From IMG/VR virus record IMGVR_UViG_3300028653_000014, positions 1 through 64,000 of that record: a stretch of DNA of 64,000 nucleotides. The stretch is one strand, 5' to 3'. The translations under genes were made by a program, and so were the position numbers. This DNA is from a virus. Position 1 is the stretch's first letter. The number at the start of each line of letters is the position of its first letter. Of this stretch, positions 1 through 6,736 are shown in pieces. The notes below the pieces were generated by a model. The model was not told the origin of the DNA and ran no database searches. It was given only the letters and a program-made list of their open reading frames with translations.

Positions 1-218
1 GCGTCTCTGACGGCGGCCCGGATCTGCTGGACGGGTTTCCCGTCCCAGAGCCTGCAGATGCAGCCTTTGATGCCGTAGTTCCCGATCGCGGCCCCGGCTC
101 CGAGCGCGAGCGACCCGACAACAGCGGCGACGGTGGTGGGCATGTCGACGTTCCAGTAGCCGACCGCCCAGACGATGAGGACACCAAGGCCGATCCCTGA
201 GCCGCCGCCGACGTACAC
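1..218 (-). CDS. Small two-helix membrane protein, C-terminus beyond the window edge
   Basis: Starts at a GTG and runs off the left edge after 72 residues. An apolar segment (GIGLGVLIVWAVGYW) and a second one (VAAVVGSLALGAGAAIG) are separated by a short polar turn, and a tail with two Cys and several basic residues follows. Two short helices with a charged tail are holin-like, but the lysis-type genes of this window lie at 28-30 kb, so I infer only a membrane location. The start is chosen because the helical region begins just after it and the upstream stop is 20 bases away. Confidence 0.5.
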   Translation of the reverse strand, partial: MYVGGGSGIGLGVLIVWAVGYWNVDMPTTVAAVVGSLALGAGAAIGNYGIKGCICRLWDGKPVQQIRAAVRD

Positions 219-237
219 GCCGGGATTCTACGGTGGG

Positions 238-827
238 TCATGCCGAGACTTTCGTGATCGACTTGACGTAGCAGGCTTTGCAGAGGCCGCTGTCGTTCTT
301 CCGACTGCCTTTCTCGCCCGCGGGCAGGCGGGGTTTCCCGCAACGGTCGCACGGCACCTTGTGACGTTCGCGGTAGTCCTGACGGAGTTTCGTCAGGCAG
401 ACACGACAACTCTCGTGGAATCCCTGCGGGCGGACGTCTTTGAACTTGACCCCGGCCCCGAACGCCTCCGGGTACTTAAACGTCTTGCAGGTGCGGCAGT
501 AGACCGCGGCGACCTGGCCGAACTCGTCGTAGCGAAAGCGGCGACGGCCTTCCCCGCGCAGGAACGGCAGATCGCACGCGACGGTCGTGGCCCCTTGTCT
601 CGCTTCGACGCGTGCTCGGCCGCCACGCACGGGCCGCCGCACTTCGAGCAGGAGTCCCTATACGCGCGTTTCGCGTGTTCACTGAGCTTCCTGGTGTTCT
701 CCGGGGTCGCTATCCGTGAGACGGCGTTCTGCGAGACGCCGAACATCGCCGCGACGGTCTTCTGCTCAAACCCGGCTGCGAGCAGTGTCCGTGCGGCGTC
801 GTGGTCGAATCTGCGAGGGGGCGGCAT
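238..827 (-). pseudogene. Helix-turn-helix and zinc-finger protein split by a one-base frameshift
   Basis: The N-terminal reading frame (from the ATG at 827) carries a helix-turn-helix (AAMFGVSQNAVSRI) followed by CSKCGGPC and CRSCAG. The continuation lies in the next frame, down to the stop at 238, with further Cys pairs: CRTCKTF, CRVCL, CDRCGKP and CKACYVK. Adding one G to the run of four at 552-555 would join them into one protein of about 196 residues with four or five zinc-knuckle-like Cys pairs. The overlapping frames look like random translation outside these parts, which supports one broken gene rather than two genes. Likely a small DNA- or RNA-binding protein; no specific function can be named. 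Confidence 0.55.
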
Positions 828-891
828 CAGTCGACGTGACTCGACGGACGGCCCGGTGGCCCCTCGACCTGGGCCGTCCGCCCAACCACGC

Positions 892-1173
892 TCACCAGTT
901 CTGCCCCATCGGGACGAGGAACTCGGCTGCCTGGTCGTGCTTCCCCTCCGCGTACAGGCCGAGACCGGTCACCATGTTCGTCATCGCCTCAACGGCCATC
1001 ACCATCGAGGCAGGGTCGCGCGGGAGCGCCCAGACGGGAAGCGGCGGCACACCCGGGACCATCTCGCGCACGCACGCGTCCGCGGCATAGAGGAACCGTC
1101 TCGTTTCCCGGTAGGCGCGCCACGGGCCGGTGCCGGGGATGCGAGACACCAGGTTGAAGACGAGCGGGTTCAC
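892..1173 (-). CDS. Hypothetical protein, 93 residues
   Basis: The GTG start overlaps the stop of the upstream gene in a GTGA, the coupling used throughout this operon. The protein is mildly hydrophobic with Met- and Ala-rich helices (ASMVMAVEAMTNMVTGL) and no motif that I recognise. An ATG-free N-terminus and the tight overlap make the call more secure than its composition would. Confidence 0.6.
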   Translation of the reverse strand: MNPLVFNLVSRIPGTGPWRAYRETRRFLYAADACVREMVPGVPPLPVWALPRDPASMVMAVEAMTNMVTGLGLYAEGKHDQAAEFLVPMGQNW

Positions 1174-1391
1174 CGATGCTCCTCCTCGAACAGCGTGATC
1201 TGACGTGCCGCACAGGCGGCCTGCCAGCGGGCACGAGACTCGACCAACCAGCGGATCTGCTCGGCCGCTTCGTCCAGTAACGCGCGCGTGCCAGGCGCGT
1301 GCGGCTCGAAGTAGGGGGTCGACAGCGAGGTACGTGCTCGGAGCCTCTCAGCGACCGCCAGAGCCTCCCGGCCGTCCTGGTCGATGCTCAC
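1170..1391 (-). CDS. Hypothetical helical protein, 73 residues
   Basis: I start it at the GTG at 1391 because that codon overlaps the previous TGA (GTGA); an upstream alternative would extend into the preceding gene. Composition suggests two helices, with a Trp- and Arg-rich second half (EAAEQIRWLVESRARWQAA). A near-match to the dispersed inverted repeat (one base off) is embedded in its coding sequence at 1278-1291. Function unknown. Confidence 0.6.
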   Translation of the reverse strand: MSIDQDGREALAVAERLRARTSLSTPYFEPHAPGTRALLDEAAEQIRWLVESRARWQAACAARQITLFEEEHR

Positions 1392-1639
1392 AGTCGACCC
1401 ATCGCTTCCCACCGTTCAAGCGCTTTCTGAACCTGCAGACGGGTCAGCAGGTCAAGCTCGTACGCACGAGTCTCCGTCACGGTCCCGGTGCCGACGCATT
1501 CGGGGCATTCGATGATGCCGACCTTCACGATCCCGTAGGCGGCCATCTGCTCGTCGGAGAACTGCTCCGTGATGGCGGCGTCCATGTCGCGGCAGTCGAG
1601 CACCCGGTCGCCCAGGCAGCACGGGCACACGACACTCAT
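1388..1639 (-). CDS. DnaJ-type zinc-ribbon protein, 83 residues
   Basis: Contains two Cys pairs of the DnaJ central-domain kind: CPCCLGDRVLDC near residue 5 and CPECVGTGTV near residue 45, separated by an acidic helical segment. Such small CxxCxGxG proteins recur in this early region. The ATG start overlaps the upstream TGA (ATGA). Probably a structural zinc site for protein or nucleic-acid contacts; the specific role is unknown. Confidence 0.65.
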   Translation of the reverse strand: MSVVCPCCLGDRVLDCRDMDAAITEQFSDEQMAAYGIVKVGIIECPECVGTGTVTETRAYELDLLTRLQVQKALERWEAMGRL

Positions 1640-1881
1640 GACGTCGCCTCTATGCGCGGGTCGTTAGAGAGACGCCATTCGTAGAAGGTCTTGGCGTTCG
1701 GGATCACTCCAACCATGTCCTTGCCGATGCCGAGTGCGTATTCAGCCAGATAGGCGTTCAAGGTCGTGCCTGGGTCAATGCCTCCATCCGACGACAGAGC
1801 GTCAGCGTAAGCCTCGATGACATCAGAGAGCGGAATGCGAACCTCGCCGGTCACAACGACCCAATCCTGACGTTCGTTCAC
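1636..1881 (-). CDS. Hypothetical protein, 81 residues
   Basis: The open frame extends much further upstream, but the GTG at 1881 is preferred because it overlaps the stop of the small gene before it and because the sequence upstream is Arg/Pro-rich frame noise. The protein has a short beta-rich start (DWVVVTGEVRIPLSDV) followed by an acidic helical body. No recognisable domain. Confidence 0.6.
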   Translation of the reverse strand: MNERQDWVVVTGEVRIPLSDVIEAYADALSSDGGIDPGTTLNAYLAEYALGIGKDMVGVIPNAKTFYEWRLSNDPRIEATS

Positions 1882-1985
1882 GGCCGCACCGTCGCTTGTT
1901 CCCACGCCATCTTCGCGAGCGCCCACGGGAGATAGATCAGCGCTTCGGCCGTGAGGATCAGCAACTGGGCGCGCTCGCGGTTCAC
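1878..1985 (-). CDS. Very small hypothetical protein, 35 residues
   Basis: A short frame exactly filling the space between two neighbours, overlapping both by GTGA junctions. It has an apolar, possibly membrane-active helix (LLILTAEALIYLPWALAKMAW). It is called from its position and double translational coupling, not from similarity. Confidence 0.5.
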   Translation of the reverse strand: MNRERAQLLILTAEALIYLPWALAKMAWEQATVRP

Positions 1986-2239
1986 GGTCGGCTCCCGGCC
2001 CACGGCGACACGACCCATAATCTAGTCTCACGATCGAACACTCCCACGCGGAGCGCCCGTTCGCCCTTGTGGAACTCACCCTCGGCGTGCAGGGTCAGCA
2101 GCGTGATGCCGAGACCCTCGACGCTGGTCTCGGCGATCCTGCGGCGCTCACCATACGTGCCGATGATGTAGACGGCGAGTCTGTCCTCACCGTCGGGGCG
2201 CGGCTCGTCGCCATGCTCGTTCAGATGCAGGCTAGTCAT
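1982..2239 (-). CDS. Hypothetical protein, 85 residues
   Basis: Starts at an ATG inside the last codons of the upstream gene (ATGACTAG overlap). A polar N-terminus with several Asp/Glu is followed by alternating hydrophobic residues (RLAVYIIGTYGERRRI and ALRVGVFDRETRLWVV) suggesting a small beta-rich fold. Function unknown. Confidence 0.6.
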   Translation of the reverse strand: MTSLHLNEHGDEPRPDGEDRLAVYIIGTYGERRRIAETSVEGLGITLLTLHAEGEFHKGERALRVGVFDRETRLWVVSPWAGSRP

Positions 2240-2435
2240 CGTCGATCAGCGCGCCTTCTCGGCCGCCAGATGGCGAGGGGCGACGAGGCTCGCGGACGCC
2301 GATGTCGGGCGGCAAGATGTCGAAGTCCTGCGCGAGTGCGTCGCGGAGTGCGACGAGTTCGCCGACGGACAACTTCCTCACCTGTTCGGCGGCCTTTTTG
2401 ACGGCCGGGGTGTATGTGCCTTTCACCTCAGTCAT
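2232..2435 (-). CDS. Hypothetical protein, 67 residues
   Basis: A short helical protein (TPAVKKAAEQVRKLSVGELV) with a Pro/Arg-rich, then acidic tail. The ATG lies in an 8-bp ATGACTGA overlap with the gene upstream, the same junction type seen at its own 3' end. No domain recognised. Confidence 0.55.
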   Translation of the reverse strand: MTEVKGTYTPAVKKAAEQVRKLSVGELVALRDALAQDFDILPPDIGVREPRRPSPSGGREGALIDDD

Positions 2436-2826
2436 CGCCGCCGTCGACTCTCGCAGCAGGGAATGCCGGGACGGGAACGAGCGCTACCGCGAGAAGTCTG
2501 CCGTTCCTGACGACGGCCGTCCAGTCGCTAAACGCGTCATCGCCCGAGGTTTCCCAGCCATCAATCGCGATCTCGGCGCCGAGCGGCTTTCCCGCCAGTT
2601 CCTCGGTCGCCGTGCCGGAGCCGCGGATCAGATTGTCGTCGCGGTGGATCTCGGTGATCGAACCGACGATCATGTTTTCGCCTGTCGTCCAGAAACCGAT
2701 CCTGTAGAGCGGGACAGGCGTCTCCCAGGTGATGGCGCCATGAGCGATCTTCCGCCGATCGGTGCTCTCCTCGCCTTCGACAAGCAGAGTAGCGGTGAAC
2801 GGGAACTCGAACGTCTGCTCAGTCAT
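2428..2826 (-). CDS. Protein resembling the end of an HK97-type prohead protease
   Basis: A 132-residue beta-rich protein. The segment GSGTATEELAGKPLG followed later by NGRLLAVALVPVPAFPAARV resembles the later strands of actinophage capsid maturation proteases, which typically end in a 'GVTLVPxPAF' strand. Here it sits in an early operon of small genes, not beside the capsid, and the usual His/Ser catalytic segment is not evident. It may be a distant, repurposed homologue or a chance likeness. An 8-bp ATGACTGA overlap joins it to both neighbours. Confidence 0.4.
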   Translation of the reverse strand: MTEQTFEFPFTATLLVEGEESTDRRKIAHGAITWETPVPLYRIGFWTTGENMIVGSITEIHRDDNLIRGSGTATEELAGKPLGAEIAIDGWETSGDDAFSDWTAVVRNGRLLAVALVPVPAFPAARVDGGDD

Positions 2827-3004
2827 CGCCGCCGCTCTCCATCCACGTGTCGTATGCCTGCACGACGTCGGGGAACCCGAGCCGCAGCTTCGCCTTGTTC
2901 TCGAAGTCGGCCTTTGCGATCAGCCGGAGCAGGTGGGCGGTGAACCAGTCGCCGTTCCCGGCGATGATGTCGGCCATGCGCGCCTTGTCGTAGGCGGAGA
3001 TCAC
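2819..3004 (-). CDS. Hypothetical helical protein, 61 residues
   Basis: GTG start overlapping the previous stop. Mostly helical (AKADFENKAKLRLGF) and ending in the same GGDD tail as its downstream neighbour, within an identical ATGACTGA junction, so the two gene ends may be related by duplication or shared constraint. Function unknown. Confidence 0.55.
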   Translation of the reverse strand: MISAYDKARMADIIAGNGDWFTAHLLRLIAKADFENKAKLRLGFPDVVQAYDTWMESGGDD

Positions 3005-3270
3005 GCGACTGCCTCCTCGTCCCGCCAGATGGCGGCGTTGTAGCGGGCCAGCAAATCCTCGGACTCGGCCAGCAGCGTCTCGGCGACCCGGAGTGCGTCA
3101 TCCTTCGCCGCGATGTCGCGGCGCAGACGCACGATCGTTTCGCGGTCGTCGACGGGCGTCTCGACGTAGAGGCTCCGGAGGCGGCCGTCAGGGGATGTGC
3201 CGATCAGGGCGGCCAGCATCGCTGCGTCAGCCGCGGGGCCGCGCGCGACACGTGCGTCCGCGAGGGTCAC
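3001..3270 (-). CDS. Coiled-coil hypothetical protein, 89 residues
   Basis: The GTG at 3270 is chosen because it overlaps the preceding TGA; the upstream extension is Arg-rich noise. The second half is a likely coiled coil (IVRLRRDIAAKDDALRVAET and following heptads). No enzymatic motif. Confidence 0.55.
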   Translation of the reverse strand: MTLADARVARGPAADAAMLAALIGTSPDGRLRSLYVETPVDDRETIVRLRRDIAAKDDALRVAETLLAESEDLLARYNAAIWRDEEAVA

Positions 3271-3479
3271 GCGAACGCTCCGCACGAGCAGTCGGCGCTG
3301 CACTGGCCGTCACCGTTCGGGCCGTGATGCTCGGTCGTGTGGTGGCCGCACGAGCACCACTCCTCGGGGTGCAGGTCGCGGCTCTCGCCGTCGCTCAGAT
3401 GGCCCCGGTAGCCGTACGCTTCCGCGGCGCCGTTGAAGATCAGGGCGCGGACGCGGCGGGTGGTCGTGTCGAGGGTCAC
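3267..3479 (-). CDS. Cys/His-rich small protein, 70 residues
   Basis: Residues 42-68 contain CSCGHHTTEHH and CSADCSCG, enough ligands for one or two zinc ions. A Tyr/Gly-rich segment precedes it. GTG start in a GTGA overlap. Likely a zinc-binding accessory protein; partner unknown. Confidence 0.6.
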   Translation of the reverse strand: MTLDTTTRRVRALIFNGAAEAYGYRGHLSDGESRDLHPEEWCSCGHHTTEHHGPNGDGQCSADCSCGAFA

Positions 3480-3757
3480 GCTGCCACGCCTGCCTGCTCT
3501 AGCAGTTTGTACGCGGCGAACGTCATCTCTTCACCGCGGTAAGTCACGATCTCTCTCGCGTTCGGCAGATGAGATGCCTTCTCCCACGCACGAACGGCGG
3601 CCTTGACGGCAGCGGTGGAGGCCAGGACTTCGCAGACCTCGCCCGTCTCAGTCCACGCGTCGGCCTCTTTCTGGGCTTGAGCGAAGGAACGTATCGGGCC
3701 TGTGTAGCCGATGCCCGCTGCGTTCTGCTTGCTCGTGCGCTTCACGTAGAAACTCAT
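3476..3757 (-). CDS. Hypothetical protein, 93 residues
   Basis: Begins at the ATG at 3757, which overlaps the stop upstream (ATGA); the longer frame upstream is rejected. The protein reads like a compact alpha/beta domain (SFYVKRTSKQNAAGIGYTG, then a long Ala-rich helix) and ends in a helical segment. No recognised family. Confidence 0.6.
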   Translation of the reverse strand: MSFYVKRTSKQNAAGIGYTGPIRSFAQAQKEADAWTETGEVCEVLASTAAVKAAVRAWEKASHLPNAREIVTYRGEEMTFAAYKLLEQAGVAA

Positions 3758-3972
3758 GACGCCACCAGCGAAACCCTGATGAGCGCGGAGTGCGCTCGCT
3801 CGCGGCGGATCTTGCACTCGTCCATCCACGACAGCGCCCGCTTGTAGGCGGCCTGGTTCTCGGGAGTACCGGTGCGCTCAGCCGCTTGAACGAAGTGCTT
3901 CCGCGCGATCCGGTAGTCCTCGTCGCGCTCTGCAACCTCTGCGCGAAGTGTGGTGATGCTCTGCTCGTTCAT
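3754..3972 (-). CDS. Hypothetical helical protein, first gene of the leftmost transcription unit
   Basis: A 72-residue, highly charged helical protein (TLRAEVAERDEDYRIARKHF). Unlike most neighbours it has its own strong ribosome-binding site (AAAGGAGT, about 8 bases before the ATG) and lies just below a clear promoter, so it opens the operon that runs to the left edge. Function unknown. Confidence 0.65.
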   Translation of the reverse strand: MNEQSITTLRAEVAERDEDYRIARKHFVQAAERTGTPENQAAYKRALSWMDECKIRRERAHSALIRVSLVAS

Positions 3973-4019
3973 GGGAGACTCCTTTCGGTAGGGGCCGTGT
4001 CTCCGTGCTTACATATAGC

Positions 4020-4048
4020 AGACTACCACCTAGGGGTGGGTTTGTCTA
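4020..4048 (-). promoter_or_regulatory. Predicted promoter for the leftmost early operon
   Basis: On the minus strand TAGACA (4048-4043), 17 bases, then TAGTCT (4025-4020). The box pair matches the promoter family repeated in this window. Here the leader is about 45 bases and contains the ribosome-binding site of the first gene. Confidence 0.6.
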
Positions 4049-4051
4049 CCC

Positions 4052-4405
4052 TCAGGCCGCGACGAGTTCACGGCCGTTACGGGCCGCTAGACGTCGCTCA
4101 CAAGATTCGCGCGACTCCCGAGTCCTGTGGGTGTGCGGGCAGCGCACAGGGAGCGGCTCACGACGCGCGAGCACGTACCGGCGAAGGGCTTCCAACTGCG
4201 GATGGTGGGAGCGGCAGACGGTCAGAAGATTCGACTCGTCGAACGGCGCGCCGCCTTCTGCGAGCGGGGTCAGGTGATGTACCGAGAGGGGACCGCCGGA
4301 GCAGGAGCCGCCCAGGAGACGGCTAACCGAGCAGGTGCCGTGGTCTCGTGCGATGACGGAACGCCGAACGTCCGCCCAGAGCGAGGTGTTGTAGATATCC
4401 GCCAC
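4052..4405 (-). CDS. HNH endonuclease, 117 residues
   Basis: A compact HNH domain: CSVSRLLGGSC, then LSVHHLTPLAEGGAPFDESN and LLTVCRSHHPQLEALRRY give the His-His, Asn and His positions of the beta-beta-alpha metal site. A second small Cys/His cluster occurs near the C-terminus (RCPHTHRTRESRESC). GTG start. It is a stand-alone gene between the ASCH/ParB gene and the leftmost operon. Such genes are usually homing endonucleases, though some work in packaging; with no terminase nearby I favour homing. Confidence 0.75.
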   Translation of the reverse strand: MADIYNTSLWADVRRSVIARDHGTCSVSRLLGGSCSGGPLSVHHLTPLAEGGAPFDESNLLTVCRSHHPQLEALRRYVLARREPLPVRCPHTHRTRESRESCERRLAARNGRELVAA

Positions 4406-4452
4406 GTGGATTCACCAACGTGAAGTGTGCCAGTTGCATCAGACGTTGCGCA

Positions 4453-4901
4453 CTATGGAGTCACGCGCGCGTTACTCATCGTGAACCGTCTCAGACCCTG
4501 GCCGCCTCGGTACGGGATCGGCTTGACCGGGGTCGGGTTCTCCAGCAGCCAGTGGAACTGGCCCGGCTCGGCCCACGGGCTGTCGCTGTCCCTCACGACG
4601 TCGACTAGCTCGACGTGGCCCAGGATGACGCCGCGCGGCTCGTCGGCACCAGGGCGTCCGACTCTTCGATGCCAAGCTCCCGCGCGGCCATCACCCGGTG
4701 GTTGCCCGACAGGACCTCGAACGTGTCGTCGTCGTGCGGGCGGACGAGGATCGGTGCCAGGAACCCGTCGCGCTGCATCGAGTCCTTCAACGCGTCCATC
4801 TGGGCCTCGGAGAGGTACTGCGGGTTTCGTTTCAGCGCGACCAGCTTGTCGACGCGCAGGTAGAGGAGTTCGCCCTTGTCAGGAACCGTCTGTGCGCTCA
4901 C
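4453..4901 (-). pseudogene. ParB-type domain running out of frame into the C-terminal half of an ASCH domain
   Basis: From a GTG at 4901 (GTGA overlap) the first frame gives a ParB/sulfiredoxin N-terminal fold: LRVDKLVALKRNPQYLS, PILVRPHDDDTFEVLSGNHR and VMAARELGIEE. After about residue 85 this frame becomes poor and stops at 4605. The next frame instead gives PRGVILGHVELVDVV, SDSPWAEPGQFHWLLENP and PIPYRGGQGLRRF, the typical second half of an ASCH domain, ending at 4453. One extra base in the GGG at 4652-4654 would fuse the two into 149 residues. The ASCH half lacks its usual N-terminal part, so this looks like a chimera, a damaged gene or both. An operator-like site lies in the last codons (4461-4474). 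Confidence 0.5.
4461..4474. promoter_or_regulatory. Operator-like inverted repeat, site 1
   Basis: TCACGCGCGCGTTA, matching TNACGC-NN-GCGTNA on all defined bases. It lies in the final codons of the ASCH frame, where it is read as Asn-Ala-Arg-Val-Thr, six bases before that stop. Confidence 0.6.
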
Positions 4902-5122
4902 GTAAGCCTCCACACCGCGTCGATGAGATACCAGTAGAGGTGAGCGATGACCGTCAGTACCGCGACGCTCAGAACGATGCAGACGCCGATGGCGACTAGC
5001 AGGATGATCCATCCGATCCGACGGCCGAATCGGTACATCGCGGGGTGAGCGGTACGCAGGTGAGCACTGGCGTCGACGGGTGGCGCCGCCGGTTTCAGCC
5101 CGAGATCGGGGATGTGCGGCAT
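4898..5122 (-). CDS. Single-pass membrane protein, 74 residues
   Basis: A Pro-rich N-terminus, a basic stretch (YRFGRRIG) and one long apolar helix (WIILLVAIGVCIVLSVAVLT) followed by an aromatic region, so one transmembrane segment with the N-terminus likely inside. It overlaps the HNH gene upstream (TGATG) and the ParB-type gene downstream (GTGA). Role unknown; size and topology would allow a membrane-associated regulator or a small lysis accessory. Confidence 0.6.
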   Translation of the reverse strand: MPHIPDLGLKPAAPPVDASAHLRTAHPAMYRFGRRIGWIILLVAIGVCIVLSVAVLTVIAHLYWYLIDAVWRLT

Positions 5123-5532
5123 CAGGCGACCATCCTGTCACGGACGGGATACTCCCGCTCGATGACGTAAGCGAAGCCAAGATCGGCGGCGAAACTGATG
5201 GCCGCGAGCGGGATCAGTTCGAGCACGATCGGCTGTATCCGGGAATGGTGTCTGGAATGTGCTCGTGTACAGATTCCCAGACCATTGGGCAGCGCCCACA
5301 TCAGTTCGCGCAGCAGATCGGTGTGCGCGTCCTCGTCGAGATACTGCTCGTGCGCGACCGCGGACACGTAGCGTCGGATGATCTGGGCACGCAGGATGTG
5401 ATGGCCCACGACAATGCCGCGGCATTGCTCCTCGATGTTAGGGCATACCCGACAGCCGAGCGCGGTTGTCCGGCGCCGCCACTCCTTCGACGCTTCGATC
5501 TCCAGGTTCTTCGTCGCGACCTTGGTCCTCAC
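5122..5532 (-). CDS. HNH endonuclease, 136 residues
   Basis: CRVCPNIEEQC, GIVVGHHILRAQIIRR and NGLGICTRAHSRHHSR provide the paired Cys, the His-His and the C-terminal His-His of an HNH nuclease. The N-terminal 30 residues are basic. It overlaps a small gene upstream. Homing or recombination nuclease; the spread of similar genes in this window favours homing. Confidence 0.65.
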   Translation of the reverse strand: MRTKVATKNLEIEASKEWRRRTTALGCRVCPNIEEQCRGIVVGHHILRAQIIRRYVSAVAHEQYLDEDAHTDLLRELMWALPNGLGICTRAHSRHHSRIQPIVLELIPLAAISFAADLGFAYVIEREYPVRDRMVA

Positions 5533-5726
5533 CGCCGCTTCCCCTTCACGCTGGTCGCCAGCTTGCCGCGGCCGAACGAATACCCCTTCTGGATCTGGGC
5601 GCCCTTCAAGATCGCGACCTGCGCCTTGTTCGCCGCCGCGTCGGGATGCGGGACAGCGATCAGCGGGTCGAGCCCGGCCGTCTTGCGCGCCTGCGCGAGT
5701 CTCTGCCAGTCCGTCCGCTTGCCCAT
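5529..5726 (-). CDS. Hypothetical basic protein, 65 residues
   Basis: I start it at the ATG at 5726, where it overlaps the nuclease stop (TGATG), giving a compact basic protein (MGKRTDWQRLAQARKTA and a KLATSVKGKRR tail). The longer frame upstream lies inside the nuclease gene. The charge suggests nucleic-acid binding; no motif. Confidence 0.5.
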   Translation of the reverse strand: MGKRTDWQRLAQARKTAGLDPLIAVPHPDAAANKAQVAILKGAQIQKGYSFGRGKLATSVKGKRR

Positions 5727-6181
5727 CAGAGGGATGCTAGCCAGTCGTCGTAGCGGCAGCCGTGGATCGTCCACAGGCTGTTCGGTATCCACGTGCCGAG
5801 CGTGGCCGACGTGAGTGCCCCGACTGCCACCTCCGTCGCCGCCGGGTAGCGGAACGTGCTGCGACTGCCGAGCACCTTCGCGACCTCGTCATAGTCGGAC
5901 GGGCGCCACAGGTACACCTCTGACCCGGCTTTCGCTAGCCCGCTCATGAACACGATCTGCCGTTCGGATGGCTTGTTCTTCTCGGTCTTCAACTCCGCGA
6001 AGATCGTCCGGTCCCGCCACATCGTCCGGTCGGGGAAACCCGGGGCGCTCCCTTTCGAGCGAAGCGTGTGATAGCTCTGCCAGCCGAGAGTCGTGGCGAC
6101 GCCTTTGTTGGCGCCGAAGACGAATGCGTCCCATTCCCGTTCGATCATGTTGCGGAGATCGATCGGCGCGTGGAGCGGCAT
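5726..6181 (-). CDS. VRR-NUC family nuclease, 151 residues
   Basis: The core GSAPGFPDRTMWRDRTIFAE followed by LKTEKNKPSERQ gives the PD...ExK metal-binding residues (Asp, Glu and Lys) and the downstream Gln of VRR-NUC enzymes, a PD-(D/E)XK group that cuts branched or duplex DNA. A YLWRPSDYDEV segment, also usual in this family, follows. It lies downstream of the HerA-type ATPase and a ParB-like protein, so it may act with them on DNA ends or recombination intermediates; that coupling is inferred. Confidence 0.75.
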   Translation of the reverse strand: MPLHAPIDLRNMIEREWDAFVFGANKGVATTLGWQSYHTLRSKGSAPGFPDRTMWRDRTIFAELKTEKNKPSERQIVFMSGLAKAGSEVYLWRPSDYDEVAKVLGSRSTFRYPAATEVAVGALTSATLGTWIPNSLWTIHGCRYDDWLASL

Positions 6182-6387
6182 CAGAATGTCTGCTCGTCCT
6201 GGAACATGAGCACTTGGCCGTACGTGAACTCTCGGCCCTCAGTGTCATGAAGGACGAGTTGCGCGAGCGGCACCGCCGAACCGGTGAGGGATGTTGCCGT
6301 CAGCCCGAGTACCAGTTCGGCGACTGTGCCGCCCAGCGCGGGGTCGAGTTCGACGTTCGACCCGTCTTGGAGAACCGCGCGAACCAT
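6181..6387 (-). CDS. Hypothetical protein, 68 residues
   Basis: Small beta-rich protein (NVELDPALGGTVAELVLGL, then EGREFTYGQVLMF). TGATG junctions on both sides tie it to the nuclease downstream and to the gene upstream. No recognised domain. Confidence 0.6.
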   Translation of the reverse strand: MVRAVLQDGSNVELDPALGGTVAELVLGLTATSLTGSAVPLAQLVLHDTEGREFTYGQVLMFQDEQTF

Positions 6388-6734
6388 CAGACCGGCAGCG
6401 GGTCGTCCAGCCCAGTGAGGCGTTGCGGCTGCGGCCAGCCTTCCGGCTCATCCGACGGTGGGGACGACGGCATCGGAACGGTGTTCAGCCCGGTCACGAT
6501 CGTCTCGACCTTCGGCGTGCGTGGCTTCCAGGCGTTCTCGGACACCGCGACGCAGATCGGCGGCGGCGTCTTGCCGTAGAACAGCCGGATCGCGTGGTCG
6601 CGGTCACGTGCCTCTCGTGAGCCGACGAACCGCCAGACCATCAGGTTCTCGTCGGACTCCAGCACGTAGAACCGGGTCACGGTCGACAGCGGAGGCGCGA
6701 CCAGTGTCGTCGCCTGATTTTTCGTTTCTGTCAT
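6387..6734 (-). CDS. Hypothetical protein, 115 residues
   Basis: The ATG at 6734 follows the upstream TAG by two bases, and GGAGGAG upstream is a good ribosome-binding site; the longer frame is rejected. A globular N-terminal half (TVTRFYVLESDENLMVWRF) is followed by a Pro-rich, probably disordered tail. No family recognised. Confidence 0.6.
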   Translation of the reverse strand: MTETKNQATTLVAPPLSTVTRFYVLESDENLMVWRFVGSREARDRDHAIRLFYGKTPPPICVAVSENAWKPRTPKVETIVTGLNTVPMPSSPPSDEPEGWPQPQRLTGLDDPLPV

Positions 6735-6736
6735 GG

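Noticed and set aside
175-1203. A 342-codon plus-strand frame near the left edge
   Set aside because: It runs against a coupled minus-strand operon and shows no domain; the Cys-pair proteins opposite are convincing.
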